A DNA stretch of 64,000 bases from Vitreoscilla massiliensis. GTDB lineage: Bacteria; Pseudomonadota; Gammaproteobacteria; Burkholderiales; Neisseriaceae. Positions 31,881 through 40,942 of the stretch are shown piece after piece. The notes beneath the pieces are model-generated. The model saw only the letters and a program-made list of their open reading frames with translations, was not told the DNA's origin and searched no databases. The stretch lies in contig NZ_LN898217.1 of the NCBI RefSeq assembly GCF_001457815.1, positions 248,001-312,000 of the forward strand. Direction: 5' to 3'. The position numbers and the translations under genes were made by a program. Every line of letters starts with the position of its first letter. The first letter of the stretch is position 1.

Positions 31881-33360
31881 ATTTGTCACCTCCAGTAGCA
31901 TAATGCATGATGTTTTCTTGAGTCATATTGTTTTTGTGTACCTCTCCGGTGATGCGGCCTTCGTGCATAACCAACACACGGTCTGCCATGCCGATGACTT
32001 CGGGCAATTCCGAAGAAATCATCAGGATGGCCACGCCAGCTTCAGCCAGTTGATTGATGATGGTATAAATTTCTTTTTTGGCGCCGATGTCGACGCCGCG
32101 CGTGGGTTCGTCCAAAATCAAGATGTCAGGCTCAGTGCCCAACCATTTGGCCAAAACCACTTTTTGTTGATTGCCGCCCGACAGGCTTTTCACCGCCAAT
32201 TGTGCATTCGGTGTGCGTATCGCTAGTTGGTCGATGAATTTTTGCACGAATTGGTTTTCGCTGGCGGGTTGGGTAATGCCCATGCGACACGTCTTGTCGA
32301 AATTGGTCAGCATGATGTTGTCTTGGATGGAAAAATCCAATAACAAGCCTTCGGTTTTGCGGTCTTCGGTAACAAAGCCGATTTTGTGTTGCATTGCCTG
32401 TATCGGATTGTGAATTTTCACCGCTTGCCCATCAATGGTGATGCTGCCACTGCTGGCTTTGCGCGCGCCAAACAGTGTTTGTGCCACTTCGGTGCGGCCT
32501 GCACCCATCAAGCCAGCCAAGACCAACACCTCACCTTTGCGCAAATCAAACGACACGTTTTCAAACACATGCGGTGCCGATAAGTTATTGACGCTCAGCT
32601 TGATGTCGCCAATGTGGTGGGCGCGTTCGGGAAAACGCTCACCCAATTCGCGTCCGACCATCATCGCCACGATTTCATCGAAGCTGGTGGTGGGAATGTC
32701 GCGCACACCGACATAGCCGCCATCGCGCAAAATGGTGATGCGGTCGCAAATGGCGAAAATTTCTTCCATGCGGTGAGAGATGTAGACAAAAGAGATGCCT
32801 TTGGCTTTGAGCTCACGCACGGTTTCAAACAAGGTTTGGATTTCGCGGTCGGTGAGGGCAGCAGTGGGCTCGTCCATCACGATGTATTTGGCATCGGAGG
32901 CGATGGCTTTGGCTATTTCCACCAATTGCTGTTTGCCCACCGATAAGTCACCGGCGCGGGTTTTCGGGTCTATGTCCAAGCCCAGTTTGCACAGCAAATC
33001 ATGCGCTTGGCGGCGCATTTCGGCGCGCTTCATGATGCCAAAGCCGTAAGTCAATTCCTTGCCCAAGAACAGGTTTTCTGCCACCGATAAGTCGGGCAAG
33101 ATGTTCAATTCTTGGTGGATGACATGGATGCCGCAGCGTTCCGAATCGCGTATGGATTTGAACTGCTGTTCTTGCCCATCGACGCTGATGTGACCGCTGT
33201 CTTTGTGGTGGATGCCGCTTAAGATTTTCATCAGCGTAGATTTGCCGGCACCATTTTCGCCCATCAAGGCATGGATTTCGCCATTGGCCAGTTCAAACGA
33301 CACCTCATTCAACACCTGATTGCCACTGAAGGATTTGCAAATCCCCGTCATTTGTATCAT
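31867..33360 (-). CDS. rbsA: Ribose ABC transporter ATP-binding protein
   Basis: This 497-residue protein contains two ATPase domains in tandem, as in all sugar importers of this class. The first has a canonical Walker A (GENGAGKST), signature LSVGKQQ and Walker B (YIVMDEPTAAL). The second has the degenerate GLMGAGRTE, signature LSGGNQQK and Walker B (ILILDEPTRGVD). It powers ribose uptake through RbsC. It lies 11 bases after rbsD and overlaps rbsC. Confidence 0.96.
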   Translation of the reverse strand: MIQMTGICKSFSGNQVLNEVSFELANGEIHALMGENGAGKSTLMKILSGIHHKDSGHISVDGQEQQFKSIRDSERCGIHVIHQELNILPDLSVAENLFLGKELTYGFGIMKRAEMRRQAHDLLCKLGLDIDPKTRAGDLSVGKQQLVEIAKAIASDAKYIVMDEPTAALTDREIQTLFETVRELKAKGISFVYISHRMEEIFAICDRITILRDGGYVGVRDIPTTSFDEIVAMMVGRELGERFPERAHHIGDIKLSVNNLSAPHVFENVSFDLRKGEVLVLAGLMGAGRTEVAQTLFGARKASSGSITIDGQAVKIHNPIQAMQHKIGFVTEDRKTEGLLLDFSIQDNIMLTNFDKTCRMGITQPASENQFVQKFIDQLAIRTPNAQLAVKSLSGGNQQKVVLAKWLGTEPDILILDEPTRGVDIGAKKEIYTIINQLAEAGVAILMISSELPEVIGMADRVLVMHEGRITGEVHKNNMTQENIMHYATGGDKYVLH

Positions 33361-33371
33361 GGAGTATCCTT

Positions 33372-33761
33372 TTAAAAAATCACGCCGCTTTGCAAAATAA
33401 TATTGGCATACGGCGTGGCTTCACCCGTGCGTATGATTACTTTGGCATGGGCGGTTTGCTGTTTGAACGCCTCGTGTGACACTTGCGAGGGGTTTAAGGA
33501 CAAGGCTTGCAGGTGTTGCCATAAATCTGCGTTGTGAGCGGTGATTTCATGGGCGCAAACACTGGATTCGACTGCCACATCTGCCAAAACTGCGGCCAAT
33601 ACTTCGGTAAATGAGGGCTTGCCCAGCGCATAGGCCAAGTCTATGCAGGTGACGCCGTCGGGTATCGGCAAGCCACAGTCGGCAATCACGATTTGGTCGG
33701 TATGGCCCAGTTTCGCAAAAATGCCCGCTAATTCGCGGTTTAAAATGCCGTGTTTTTTCAT
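33372..33761 (-). CDS. rbsD: D-ribose pyranase
   Basis: This 129-residue protein interconverts the pyranose and furanose forms of ribose so that it can be phosphorylated. The RbsD core is clear: MKKHGILNRELAGIFAKLGHTDQIVIADCGLPIP with the catalytic His near residue 20 and the C-terminal VIIRTGEATPYANIIL. It leads rbsDACB. Neither rbsK (ribokinase) nor rbsR (repressor) lies in the window next to it. The start ATG 33761 is set by homology; its ribosome site is weak. Confidence 0.92.
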   Translation of the reverse strand: MKKHGILNRELAGIFAKLGHTDQIVIADCGLPIPDGVTCIDLAYALGKPSFTEVLAAVLADVAVESSVCAHEITAHNADLWQHLQALSLNPSQVSHEAFKQQTAHAKVIIRTGEATPYANIILQSGVIF

Positions 33762-33995
33762 GAAAATAAACAATCTTACAGCGCTGATGAAAGCCTATGC
33801 GTGGGCATGGTTGCATCACCGCTGAGTTTAATCGGGTGGGAAAAGGCGTAATGGTAACAAATTTGAGCATTCTTTGAGTGTAAATTTGCTAAATACAACT
33901 GATTAATGGCATTTATTATCTATTTGGAATGTAGCAAGCGCAGTAAATGTCAACGCATGCAAAGCAGTTGTCACAGCAGGCTCAGACGCAATAAA

Positions 33996-34026
33996 AGCGG
34001 CCTGTAAATGGTTTACAGGCCGCTTA
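33996..34026. terminator. DUS inverted-pair terminator of topA
   Basis: AAGCGGCCTGTAAA and TTTACAGGCCGCTT pair around a short loop just after the topA stop on the minus strand. A run of A precedes it on the plus strand, which is a T run in the topA transcript. Confidence 0.8.
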
Positions 34027-34042
34027 TGGGTTTTAAAACAAC

Positions 34043-36361
34043 TTATTCTTCTTCTGTTGCTTTTTTGGCTTCTGGCGCTTCAATTTGCTCCGCATAACCA
34101 CATTCTTTTTGTGGACACACTTTTTCGGTGCCACGGCGTTTGGTGGTTTTGATGGTCAACAGCGGCCATTGACATTTTGGACATGGCTCGTTAATCGGTG
34201 GGTTCCACACAGCGTAATCACAATCGGGATAGGTCTCGCAGCTGTAGAACAATTTGCCATAACGGCTCTTGCGCTCAATCAAATGGCCTTTGCCACATTT
34301 CGGACAGGCCACACCGGTGTCTTTTTTCTCCAAAGGTTCGATGTAAGTGCATTTCGGTTTGCTGTTGTAATTGCTGCAACCGATGAATTTGCCAAAACGG
34401 CCTTTTTTGTAAATCAACTGACCACCACATTTCGGACAGAAACGACCTTCGACTTCGGTCGGCTCTTCCGCTGCTTTGGCGGCTTCTTCGGCGGTTTCGT
34501 TGACGTTGCGAGTGTAGTCGCAGTCTGGATAACCTTGGCAGGCGATGAAGCGGCCGCGTTTGCCAAATTTAATCATCAATTTATGATCGCCACATTTCGG
34601 GCACACTTCATCGATTTCTTCAGAGGTGATTTGCGCGCGCGGGATGTCTTCTTTTTCTTTGACTTGTTTGTCAAAGTCTTTCCAGAAGGTTTTCATCACC
34701 GGTTGCCATTTGCGTTTGCCACTGGCGATGTCGTCCAATTGGTCTTCTAGCTTGGCGGTGAAATTGTAGTCCACGTATTGGCCAAAATGCTCGGTGAGGA
34801 ATTTGTTGACGATGTCACCGGTGTCGGTCGGCGTGAAGCGCTTCTGATCCAAAGTCACATATTCGCGGTCTTTCAAGGTCGAAATGATGCTGGCGTAAGT
34901 CGATGGTCGACCGATGCCAAATTCTTCCAAGGCTTTTACCAATGAGGCTTCTGTATAGCGTGGCGGCGGTTGGGTGAAGTGTTGTTCACCGCGCAGCGCG
35001 TCCACGGGCAAGACATCGCCTTCGCTCATGTCTGGCAATTTTTTGCTGCCTTCTTCGCCGTCCTCATCGTCGTCGGTGTCTTCTTCATACACGCTTAAGA
35101 AGCCGGCGAAAGTTTGAATTTGACCAGTGGTGCGGAAGATGCCATTGCCCATTGCGATGTCGACCGAGGTCAAATCGAATTTGGCCGGCGTCATTTGGCT
35201 GGCCACGGTGCGTTTCCAAATCATTTGGTAGAGGCGGAATTGGTCGTTGTTTAAAAACGGTTTGACCTCATCAGGCGTCCTGTAAATCGAAGTAGGGCGT
35301 ATGGCCTCATGCGCTTCTTGCGCATTTTTCGATTTGGTTTTGTACACATTGGCCTTGCTAGGCAAGAAATTCTTGTCGAGCTTGTTTTCAATATAGTGGC
35401 GAATTTCTACCAAAGCGTCTTCAGACAAAGTCACCGAGTCGGTACGCATATAGGTAATCAAACCAATCGCACCTTGGCCAACATCAATACCTTCATACAA
35501 TTGCTGTGCAGTGCGCATGGTGCGGTCGGTGGTCATGCCCAATTTGCGCACAGCTTCTTGTTGCAAAGTCGAGGTGGTAAACGGTGCGGCTGGATTGCGG
35601 CTGCGTTTTTTCTTCTCGATTTTGATGATTTTGGCTTCTTTGCCCGTCAAATCATCAATCACGCTTTGTTGTGCGGCTTCATTGGGCAGTGCGAATTGCT
35701 CGAGTTTGTCACCTTGATAATGGGTGAGTTTGGCGGCAAATTTGCTGCGGCCTTTGTGGCTGTCCAAGTGTACCGACCAGTATTCTTGCTCGGTAAAGGC
35801 TTTGATTTCGTTTTCACGTTCACAAATCAAGCGCAAAGCAGGACTTTGCACCCGACCAGCGGACAAACCGCGACGGATTTTTTTCCACAATAATGGCGAC
35901 AGATTGAAGCCGACCAAATAGTCCAAGGCGCGGCGCGTTTGCTGCGCATCGACCAATTCTTGCGAAATGGCACGCGGATTGGCAATGGCGTCTAACACGG
36001 CTTTTTTGGTCACTTCATGAAAGACCACCCGCTCTTTGGGCAAGGTTTTCAGGCCGCGTTTGCCATCCAAAATTTGCTGTAAATGCCAAGAAATCGCTTC
36101 ACCTTCCCTATCCGGGTCGGTGGCGAGATAGAGGTGTTCGGCTTCACGGGCGGCCTGTACGATGGCGTCGACGTGTTTGCTGTTGCGACTGACCAATTGG
36201 TATTTCATCGCAAAGTCGTTTTCAGGGTCGACGGCGCCGCTTTTCGGTACCAAATCGCGCACATGGCCATACGATGCCAACACTTCAAAGTCGGCACCTA
36301 AGTATTTTTTCAGGGTTTTGGCTTTGGAGGGAGACTCCACAATCAACAGGTTTTTCGCCAT
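34043..36361 (-). CDS. topA: DNA topoisomerase I
   Basis: This 772-residue enzyme relaxes negative supercoils. The TOPRIM domain (NLLIVESPSKAKTLKKYLG and ATDPDREGEAISWHL), the active-site tyrosine in GLITYMRTDSV near residue 305, and RPSTYASIISTL are all present. The C-terminus has three to four zinc-binding CPKCG repeats followed by a Lys/Glu tail. An acidic insertion lies near residue 420 (EEDTDDDEDGEEGSKK). The start at 36361 begins the conserved sequence. It lies downstream of smg and dprA, a usual order in betaproteobacteria, with a 93-base gap. Confidence 0.97.
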   Translation of the reverse strand: MAKNLLIVESPSKAKTLKKYLGADFEVLASYGHVRDLVPKSGAVDPENDFAMKYQLVSRNSKHVDAIVQAAREAEHLYLATDPDREGEAISWHLQQILDGKRGLKTLPKERVVFHEVTKKAVLDAIANPRAISQELVDAQQTRRALDYLVGFNLSPLLWKKIRRGLSAGRVQSPALRLICERENEIKAFTEQEYWSVHLDSHKGRSKFAAKLTHYQGDKLEQFALPNEAAQQSVIDDLTGKEAKIIKIEKKKRSRNPAAPFTTSTLQQEAVRKLGMTTDRTMRTAQQLYEGIDVGQGAIGLITYMRTDSVTLSEDALVEIRHYIENKLDKNFLPSKANVYKTKSKNAQEAHEAIRPTSIYRTPDEVKPFLNNDQFRLYQMIWKRTVASQMTPAKFDLTSVDIAMGNGIFRTTGQIQTFAGFLSVYEEDTDDDEDGEEGSKKLPDMSEGDVLPVDALRGEQHFTQPPPRYTEASLVKALEEFGIGRPSTYASIISTLKDREYVTLDQKRFTPTDTGDIVNKFLTEHFGQYVDYNFTAKLEDQLDDIASGKRKWQPVMKTFWKDFDKQVKEKEDIPRAQITSEEIDEVCPKCGDHKLMIKFGKRGRFIACQGYPDCDYTRNVNETAEEAAKAAEEPTEVEGRFCPKCGGQLIYKKGRFGKFIGCSNYNSKPKCTYIEPLEKKDTGVACPKCGKGHLIERKSRYGKLFYSCETYPDCDYAVWNPPINEPCPKCQWPLLTIKTTKRRGTEKVCPQKECGYAEQIEAPEAKKATEEE

Positions 36362-36454
36362 ATTTGTCTTATCACTAGGTTATTTTGTGAGGCAAAGTGA
36401 GCAAAACGCAGCTTATGGCTGCGTTTTGCGGTAGGTATTTGAGTAGCCTAACCG

Positions 36455-36913
36455 TTATTGCATCATGGTATTGCCATGCAAGGCAACCAATAATTCATCG
36501 CCAATTAAAATGGGCAGTTCGCTTTGGTGCAGCCATAACACCATCAAGGCCAGTAATTTGGTGTGGTCGACGGTAATGTCTTCATCGGGCAATTGGGTCA
36601 ACATGTGGATGATGAGTTCGCGCTGGGTTGGGCTGATGCCGCCTTCTTCTTGCAAGAAGCTTAACAAATGAATCACTTCTTCGGGCAAGATGTCCAGCTC
36701 GTATTGGCTCAACACACGCACATACGGACAATCGTCTAAGACCGAGTTATCCATGCTCAAGCTGCTGGTCAGATTTTCCAGACAGGTCAAAGCATCGTGT
36801 ATCTCTTCACCGTCAAAACCCGCCTCGGCCAATAAATGACCCAAATCGTCTTGCTTAGGGCAGGTTTCCCAATCTTGGAAATTTTCAATTAAGAAGGCAA
36901 TGACATCGAACAT
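36455..36913 (-). CDS. smg: Smg family protein (DUF494)
   Basis: This 152-residue protein matches the Smg/DUF494 family, which sits between dprA and topA in many beta- and gammaproteobacteria. The typical start MFDVIAFLIENF and the acidic helical body (DDLGHLLAEAGFDGEEIHDAL) are present. Biochemical function is not known. It follows dprA by 15 bases in the same transcript. Confidence 0.9.
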   Translation of the reverse strand: MFDVIAFLIENFQDWETCPKQDDLGHLLAEAGFDGEEIHDALTCLENLTSSLSMDNSVLDDCPYVRVLSQYELDILPEEVIHLLSFLQEEGGISPTQRELIIHMLTQLPDEDITVDHTKLLALMVLWLHQSELPILIGDELLVALHGNTMMQ

Positions 36914-36928
36914 AATCCATCCACTTTA

Positions 36929-38032
36929 TCAAGTAATTCGTTGGTAACGGCCGCCCGAAAGAGCAGCAATTTTGCCTTGTAACTCTAACTGCAGGAGTTC
37001 AGCATACACATCTGTGGCGCTGATGCCAAGTTTATCGACCAGTTGATCAGGATGTATGGGGTCAAAACCCATCGCTTTCAAGAGTGCAGTGGATTCATTA
37101 ATACATGTGGTTGGGTTGGACGTGGATGCGGTCTGTGAATTTACAGGCCGCATCTGTGGCAATAATGGGCACTCTTCTAATATGTCGTGCACGGTTTCAA
37201 CCAGTTTCGCACCTTGTTTGATTAAGGCATGACAGCCTTTGCTGTGTGGGTTGTGGATGGAACCGGGCACCGCCATCACTTCTTTGTTCATTTCCAAACC
37301 CAAACGCGCGGTAATCAAAGAGCCCGATTCCAGTGTCGCTTCTACCACCACGATGGCTTGCGCCAAACCGGCAATGATGCGGTTGCGGCGCGGGAAATTG
37401 TGACTGATAGGCGCGGTGCCCAAAGGGAACTCGGACAATAATAAGCCAGTGGCACTGATTTGATGGGCCAAATCCAAATTGGCAGCGGGGTAGACCCGAT
37501 CGATGCCCGTGCCCAAGACCGCGATGGTCTTGCCTTGCGCATGTAAGCAGCCTTGGTGGGCGGCAGTGTCTATACCAGCGGCAAAACCTGACACGATGCA
37601 CACACCATAAGCAGCCAACTCTGCCGCCATGTCATGGGCAATGTGCAAACCACTGGCACTGGCATGGCGGCTGCCAATGAGGGCAACGCTGGGCAGATTG
37701 AGCAAGCCCACATCACCGCGCGCAAACAGCAATGGTGGCGGTGAGTCGATTTCACTGAGTGCCAATGGATAGTCATCGTCGGCCAAACACAGCAAATGGT
37801 TGTCGGGATGCAGTGCTTGCCAGTCTAATGCGGCCTGTAAATGGCTTAGGCCTTGGTGCTCACGTATGGCAGTCGCGGCTTTGTTGGAAACGATTTGAGA
37901 CAGGGTAGCAGCAGAGGTTTGCCAAATGTCTTGCACATTGGGAAAGGCTTGCAACAGTTTTAAGAACGTCATGGCGCCGACTTGCGGCGTGAGCGCAAGT
38001 TCAAGATGTGCCAAACGTTCTCGCTCTTGCAT
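36929..38032 (-). CDS. dprA: DNA-processing protein DprA
   Basis: This 367-residue protein loads RecA onto incoming single strands in natural transformation. The extended Rossmann fold is clear: VALIGSRHASASGLHIAHDMA, IVSGFAAGIDTAAHQGCL, GTGIDRVYPAANLDLA and FPRRNRIIAGLA. A C-terminal winged-helix domain (about 310-365) is also present. The start ATG 38032 has GGGAG six bases upstream. Two DUS copies lie inside: 37829-37840 (LQAA, near residue 65) and 37141-37151 (RPVN, in the linker before the winged helix). Its presence suits an organism carrying uptake words. Confidence 0.95.
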   Translation of the reverse strand: MQERERLAHLELALTPQVGAMTFLKLLQAFPNVQDIWQTSAATLSQIVSNKAATAIREHQGLSHLQAALDWQALHPDNHLLCLADDDYPLALSEIDSPPPLLFARGDVGLLNLPSVALIGSRHASASGLHIAHDMAAELAAYGVCIVSGFAAGIDTAAHQGCLHAQGKTIAVLGTGIDRVYPAANLDLAHQISATGLLLSEFPLGTAPISHNFPRRNRIIAGLAQAIVVVEATLESGSLITARLGLEMNKEVMAVPGSIHNPHSKGCHALIKQGAKLVETVHDILEECPLLPQMRPVNSQTASTSNPTTCINESTALLKAMGFDPIHPDQLVDKLGISATDVYAELLQLELQGKIAALSGGRYQRIT

Positions 38033-38044
38033 GGCATACTCCCA

Positions 38045-38071
38045 CAAAAAAGCGCACCCTTAAGGTGCGCT
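38045..38071 (-). terminator. Rho-independent terminator of the LysM gene
   Basis: AGCGCACC and GGTGCGCT pair around a 5-base loop, with a six-base A run on the plus strand that becomes the T-tract of the minus-strand transcript. It lies 8 bases after the LysM stop codon and just before dprA, so dprA may depend on read-through. Confidence 0.75.
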
Positions 38072-38078
38072 GTGTGCA

Positions 38079-39341
38079 TCAGTATTTGATGTAGTCGCCA
38101 CGGTTGTAGCGGCCATTGTCATAATAATGTGGTTCTTGCGGATCATTTGGCGCGTGTTCGGTGGTTTCTGGGAAATCATCCAAATCACGACCCGGCTCGC
38201 GCACGGTATCGCCTATGCTGATGTTGCGCAAGCTGTCCAAAATCAAGGCATAAGACACATTGTCATTGGCTTGGTAGACCATCGCTAAGGCCAATTCTTC
38301 CGCTGGCATAGAGATGTAGCGGTATTTCGGGCCGCTGTCTTTGCCTTTGCGCTCAATTTTGTGGGTTTTGGTTTTGCGGTATATGCTCACGACCGTACCT
38401 GGGTCCACGCCTTGCACCGTCCCTTGGTTGATGGCCACGGTTTGGAATTGCGCCGCTTCGCTGACGCCATCAATAATGGACAAGACTTTGGCATCAATCG
38501 GCGATGCAGGTGCGTGTGGCATGAAGTGCAAGCCAGTGGTCAAGAAATCCGGTTCTTTCATCAAGTAGTCGTCTTTCAATACCTCAGACGACACTTCACG
38601 AATCACCATCGGTTGGGCGGTGGTGGTTGGGAATTTCAACAATGGGTGTTTCTTGGTGTAATACTCATCGTCGTTCAAGCGTTGGTTGACATCGTCTTCA
38701 CGTTGTTCCCAAGCGGTTGGCTTGAAATTAACCACTTCCAATTTGCCGGTGATGGTGATTTCACGACCGATGAATTTATTGGTGTCTGGGTCGCGGATGT
38801 CTTTGGTCACGCGGTAGCTGTAATACGTACCTGGTTCGGTCAAGCCGTAAGCGTAAACGCGGTCACCCGGTGAATAAATCACGCGGTTGTCAGGGCCTTC
38901 GATGATGTAAGGTGCGTTTTTGGATTCTTCAGTAGAGATGATTTGCGGGGTGCGCATAAAGGTTTGCGCCAAGTTCATATTGATGGTGTTGATACCATAA
39001 CCATCAGAAACCGTGCGCACGCCGGGTGTCAATTTAATCGTAGGAATGTTGCCGCCATCTTCATAACCCAATACCGGTTGACCATTGACATAGCGCAACA
39101 CCAAAGTTTGACCGGGGTAAATCAAATGCGGATTGCGCACTTGGCTGCGATTCGCGCCCCACAGTTGTGGCCATTGCCATGGACTGCGTAAATAATGGCG
39201 AGAAATGCTCCACAAAGTGTCACCGGATTTGACGGTGTAACGGGCTGGGGCATCTTTACGTAAAGACAGTGTTTGCGCAAAACTTTGCGTTGAAATGACT
39301 AAGCCTGCGGCGCAAAGCAAGGTTATAATGGTTCTTTGCAT
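38079..39341 (-). CDS. Secreted LysM-domain protein
   Basis: This 420-residue protein has a signal peptide (IITLLCAAGLVISTQSFA) and one LysM peptidoglycan-binding domain at about residues 34-83 (YTVKSGDTLWSISRHYL, then NPHLIYPGQTLVL). The remaining 330 residues form a beta-rich region of unknown fold (RVYAYGLTEPGTYYSYRV). Proteins of this layout are encoded just upstream of dprA in many betaproteobacteria; the role is likely in the cell envelope. The C-terminus is rich in Tyr, Asp and Asn (PHYYDNGRYNRGDY). It is divergent from def. Confidence 0.88.
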   Translation of the reverse strand: MQRTIITLLCAAGLVISTQSFAQTLSLRKDAPARYTVKSGDTLWSISRHYLRSPWQWPQLWGANRSQVRNPHLIYPGQTLVLRYVNGQPVLGYEDGGNIPTIKLTPGVRTVSDGYGINTINMNLAQTFMRTPQIISTEESKNAPYIIEGPDNRVIYSPGDRVYAYGLTEPGTYYSYRVTKDIRDPDTNKFIGREITITGKLEVVNFKPTAWEQREDDVNQRLNDDEYYTKKHPLLKFPTTTAQPMVIREVSSEVLKDDYLMKEPDFLTTGLHFMPHAPASPIDAKVLSIIDGVSEAAQFQTVAINQGTVQGVDPGTVVSIYRKTKTHKIERKGKDSGPKYRYISMPAEELALAMVYQANDNVSYALILDSLRNISIGDTVREPGRDLDDFPETTEHAPNDPQEPHYYDNGRYNRGDYIKY

Positions 39342-39382
39342 GATTTTCCCTTATTTGTACTATTTTGACACTGCTGCCAATT

Positions 39383-39471
39383 TGACTAAATCATAGATTA
39401 TTTGCATGGATGAAATCCAGTTTTTCAATCATATTACCTTGAAAATAATGATAGTGTCGTCAATTTAGTCA
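39383..39471. promoter_or_regulatory. Wide inverted repeat in the LysM/def divergent region
   Basis: TGACTAAAT (39383-39391) and ATTTAGTCA (39463-39471) are exact complements about 70 bases apart, one nearer each divergent gene. They could be two sites for one regulator. The region is AT-rich and carries no gene. Confidence 0.3.
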
Positions 39472-39509
39472 TATATCCGCAGTAATTACCGTTTTTAAGG
39501 AGTGACAAG

Positions 39510-40013
39510 ATGGCAATCTTGGACATTTTACATTATCCAGATGAGCGCTTACATAAAATTGCGCAACCTGTTGAGGCAGTCGATGAACGCATTCAGCAAT
39601 TGGTCAAAGACATGGCTGAGACCATGTACGACGCCCCCGGCATAGGCTTGGCCGCCACCCAAGTGAATGTGCACGAACAAGTGGTGGTGATTGATTTGTC
39701 TGAAGACAAAAATCAGTTGCAGGTATTCATCAATGCCAAAATCACCGAGCGCGATGGCGACACTGTGTATGAAGAAGGCTGTTTGTCGGTGCCGGGCATT
39801 TTTGACAAAGTACACCGCTCTGAAACCGTGACCGTTGAAGCCTTGAATGAAAAAGGTGAGGCGTTTACCTTGCATGCCGATGGTTTGTTGGCCATTTGCA
39901 TACAACACGAATTAGACCATTTGAATGGCAAAGTCTTTGTCGAACATTTGTCACGCATGAAGCAAGACCGCATCAAAACCAAATTGAAAAAACGCGAAAA
40001 AGAAGCCTCATGA
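39510..40013 (+). CDS. def: Peptide deformylase
   Basis: This 167-residue metalloenzyme removes the formyl group from new proteins. All three motifs are intact: GIGLAATQV, EEGCLSVPG (metal ligand Cys) and the HELDH motif (two His ligands and the catalytic Glu). AAGGAG precedes ATG 39510. Its stop overlaps fmt as ATGA, joining the genes for removing and adding the formyl group in one transcript. Confidence 0.98.
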   Translation: MAILDILHYPDERLHKIAQPVEAVDERIQQLVKDMAETMYDAPGIGLAATQVNVHEQVVVIDLSEDKNQLQVFINAKITERDGDTVYEEGCLSVPGIFDKVHRSETVTVEALNEKGEAFTLHADGLLAICIQHELDHLNGKVFVEHLSRMKQDRIKTKLKKREKEAS

Positions 40014-40942
40014 AGATTGTTTTCGCAGGAACCCCTGATTTTGCTGCCAGTGCTTTGGCGGCGATACTGGCTGCCGGACACGAGGTGTTGGCAGTATTGA
40101 CCCAGCCCGACCGTCCCAAAGGTCGCGGTATGAAATTGACCCCATCACCCGTCAAAACCTTGGCATTGCAGCATGGCTTGCCGGTGTGGCAGCCTGAGCA
40201 CTTGAAAGATGCTGACACGCAACAACAATTGCGCGATTTACAGGCCGATGTGATGGTGGTAGCTGCCTATGGTTTGTTATTGCCAGCAGCCGTATTGAAC
40301 ATTCCGACCTATGGCTGTTTGAACATCCATGCTTCTTTATTGCCGCGTTGGCGCGGTGCTGCGCCGATACAGCGCGCGATTGAGGCCGGTGACAAGGAGT
40401 CTGGTGTGTGCATCATGCAAATGGATGTGGGTTTGGATACCGGCGATGTGTTGTTGATCCGTCGCACGCCGATAACTGACACGACCACAGCGGCGCAATT
40501 ACACGATGATTTGGCCCTATTGGGTGCGGATGCCATTGTGGCGGCTTTGGCAGATTTGACTACATTAATCAAAGTGCCGCAGCCAGAAGCTGGCGTGACG
40601 TATGCACAGAAACTGTCCAAAGCCGATGCCCAAATTGATTGGTCACTCAGTGCTGAACACATACACAATAAAGTGCGTGCTCTGAATCCTGTGCCCGGTG
40701 CATGGACAAGTTTGCAAGGCAATGTCATTAAAGTATGGGCGAGTACGATGGTGAACACGCAGACACAAGGCCATATTGGTCAAATCATCGCTGCCGACAA
40801 GCACGGTATCACCGTGCAAACAGGCGCAGGTGCCATTTTGCTGACCGAATTGCAAGCCAGTGGCAGCAAGCGCATGGCCGCCTCGGCTTTTGTCGCAGGT
40901 CACAGCGATTTGCTTGCGCAACAATTTGAAAGACTAGCATGA
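40010..40942 (+). CDS. fmt: Methionyl-tRNA formyltransferase
   Basis: This 310-residue enzyme formylates initiator Met-tRNA using 10-formyl-tetrahydrofolate. The catalytic region reads NIHASLLPRWRGAAPIQRAI, followed by MDVGLDTGDVL. The C-terminal tRNA-binding barrel is complete. The frame opens at 39896 inside def, but the family start MKIVFAGTPDFAA is at ATG 40010, overlapping the def stop. A truncated DUS (TTACAGGCCGA) lies near 40238. Confidence 0.98.
   Translation: MKIVFAGTPDFAASALAAILAAGHEVLAVLTQPDRPKGRGMKLTPSPVKTLALQHGLPVWQPEHLKDADTQQQLRDLQADVMVVAAYGLLLPAAVLNIPTYGCLNIHASLLPRWRGAAPIQRAIEAGDKESGVCIMQMDVGLDTGDVLLIRRTPITDTTTAAQLHDDLALLGADAIVAALADLTTLIKVPQPEAGVTYAQKLSKADAQIDWSLSAEHIHNKVRALNPVPGAWTSLQGNVIKVWASTMVNTQTQGHIGQIIAADKHGITVQTGAGAILLTELQASGSKRMAASAFVAGHSDLLAQQFERLA

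Noticed and set aside
34130..34750. A plus-strand frame of 221 residues opposite the topA zinc-finger region.
   Set aside because: It is antisense to conserved CPKCG repeats of topA and has no ribosome site.
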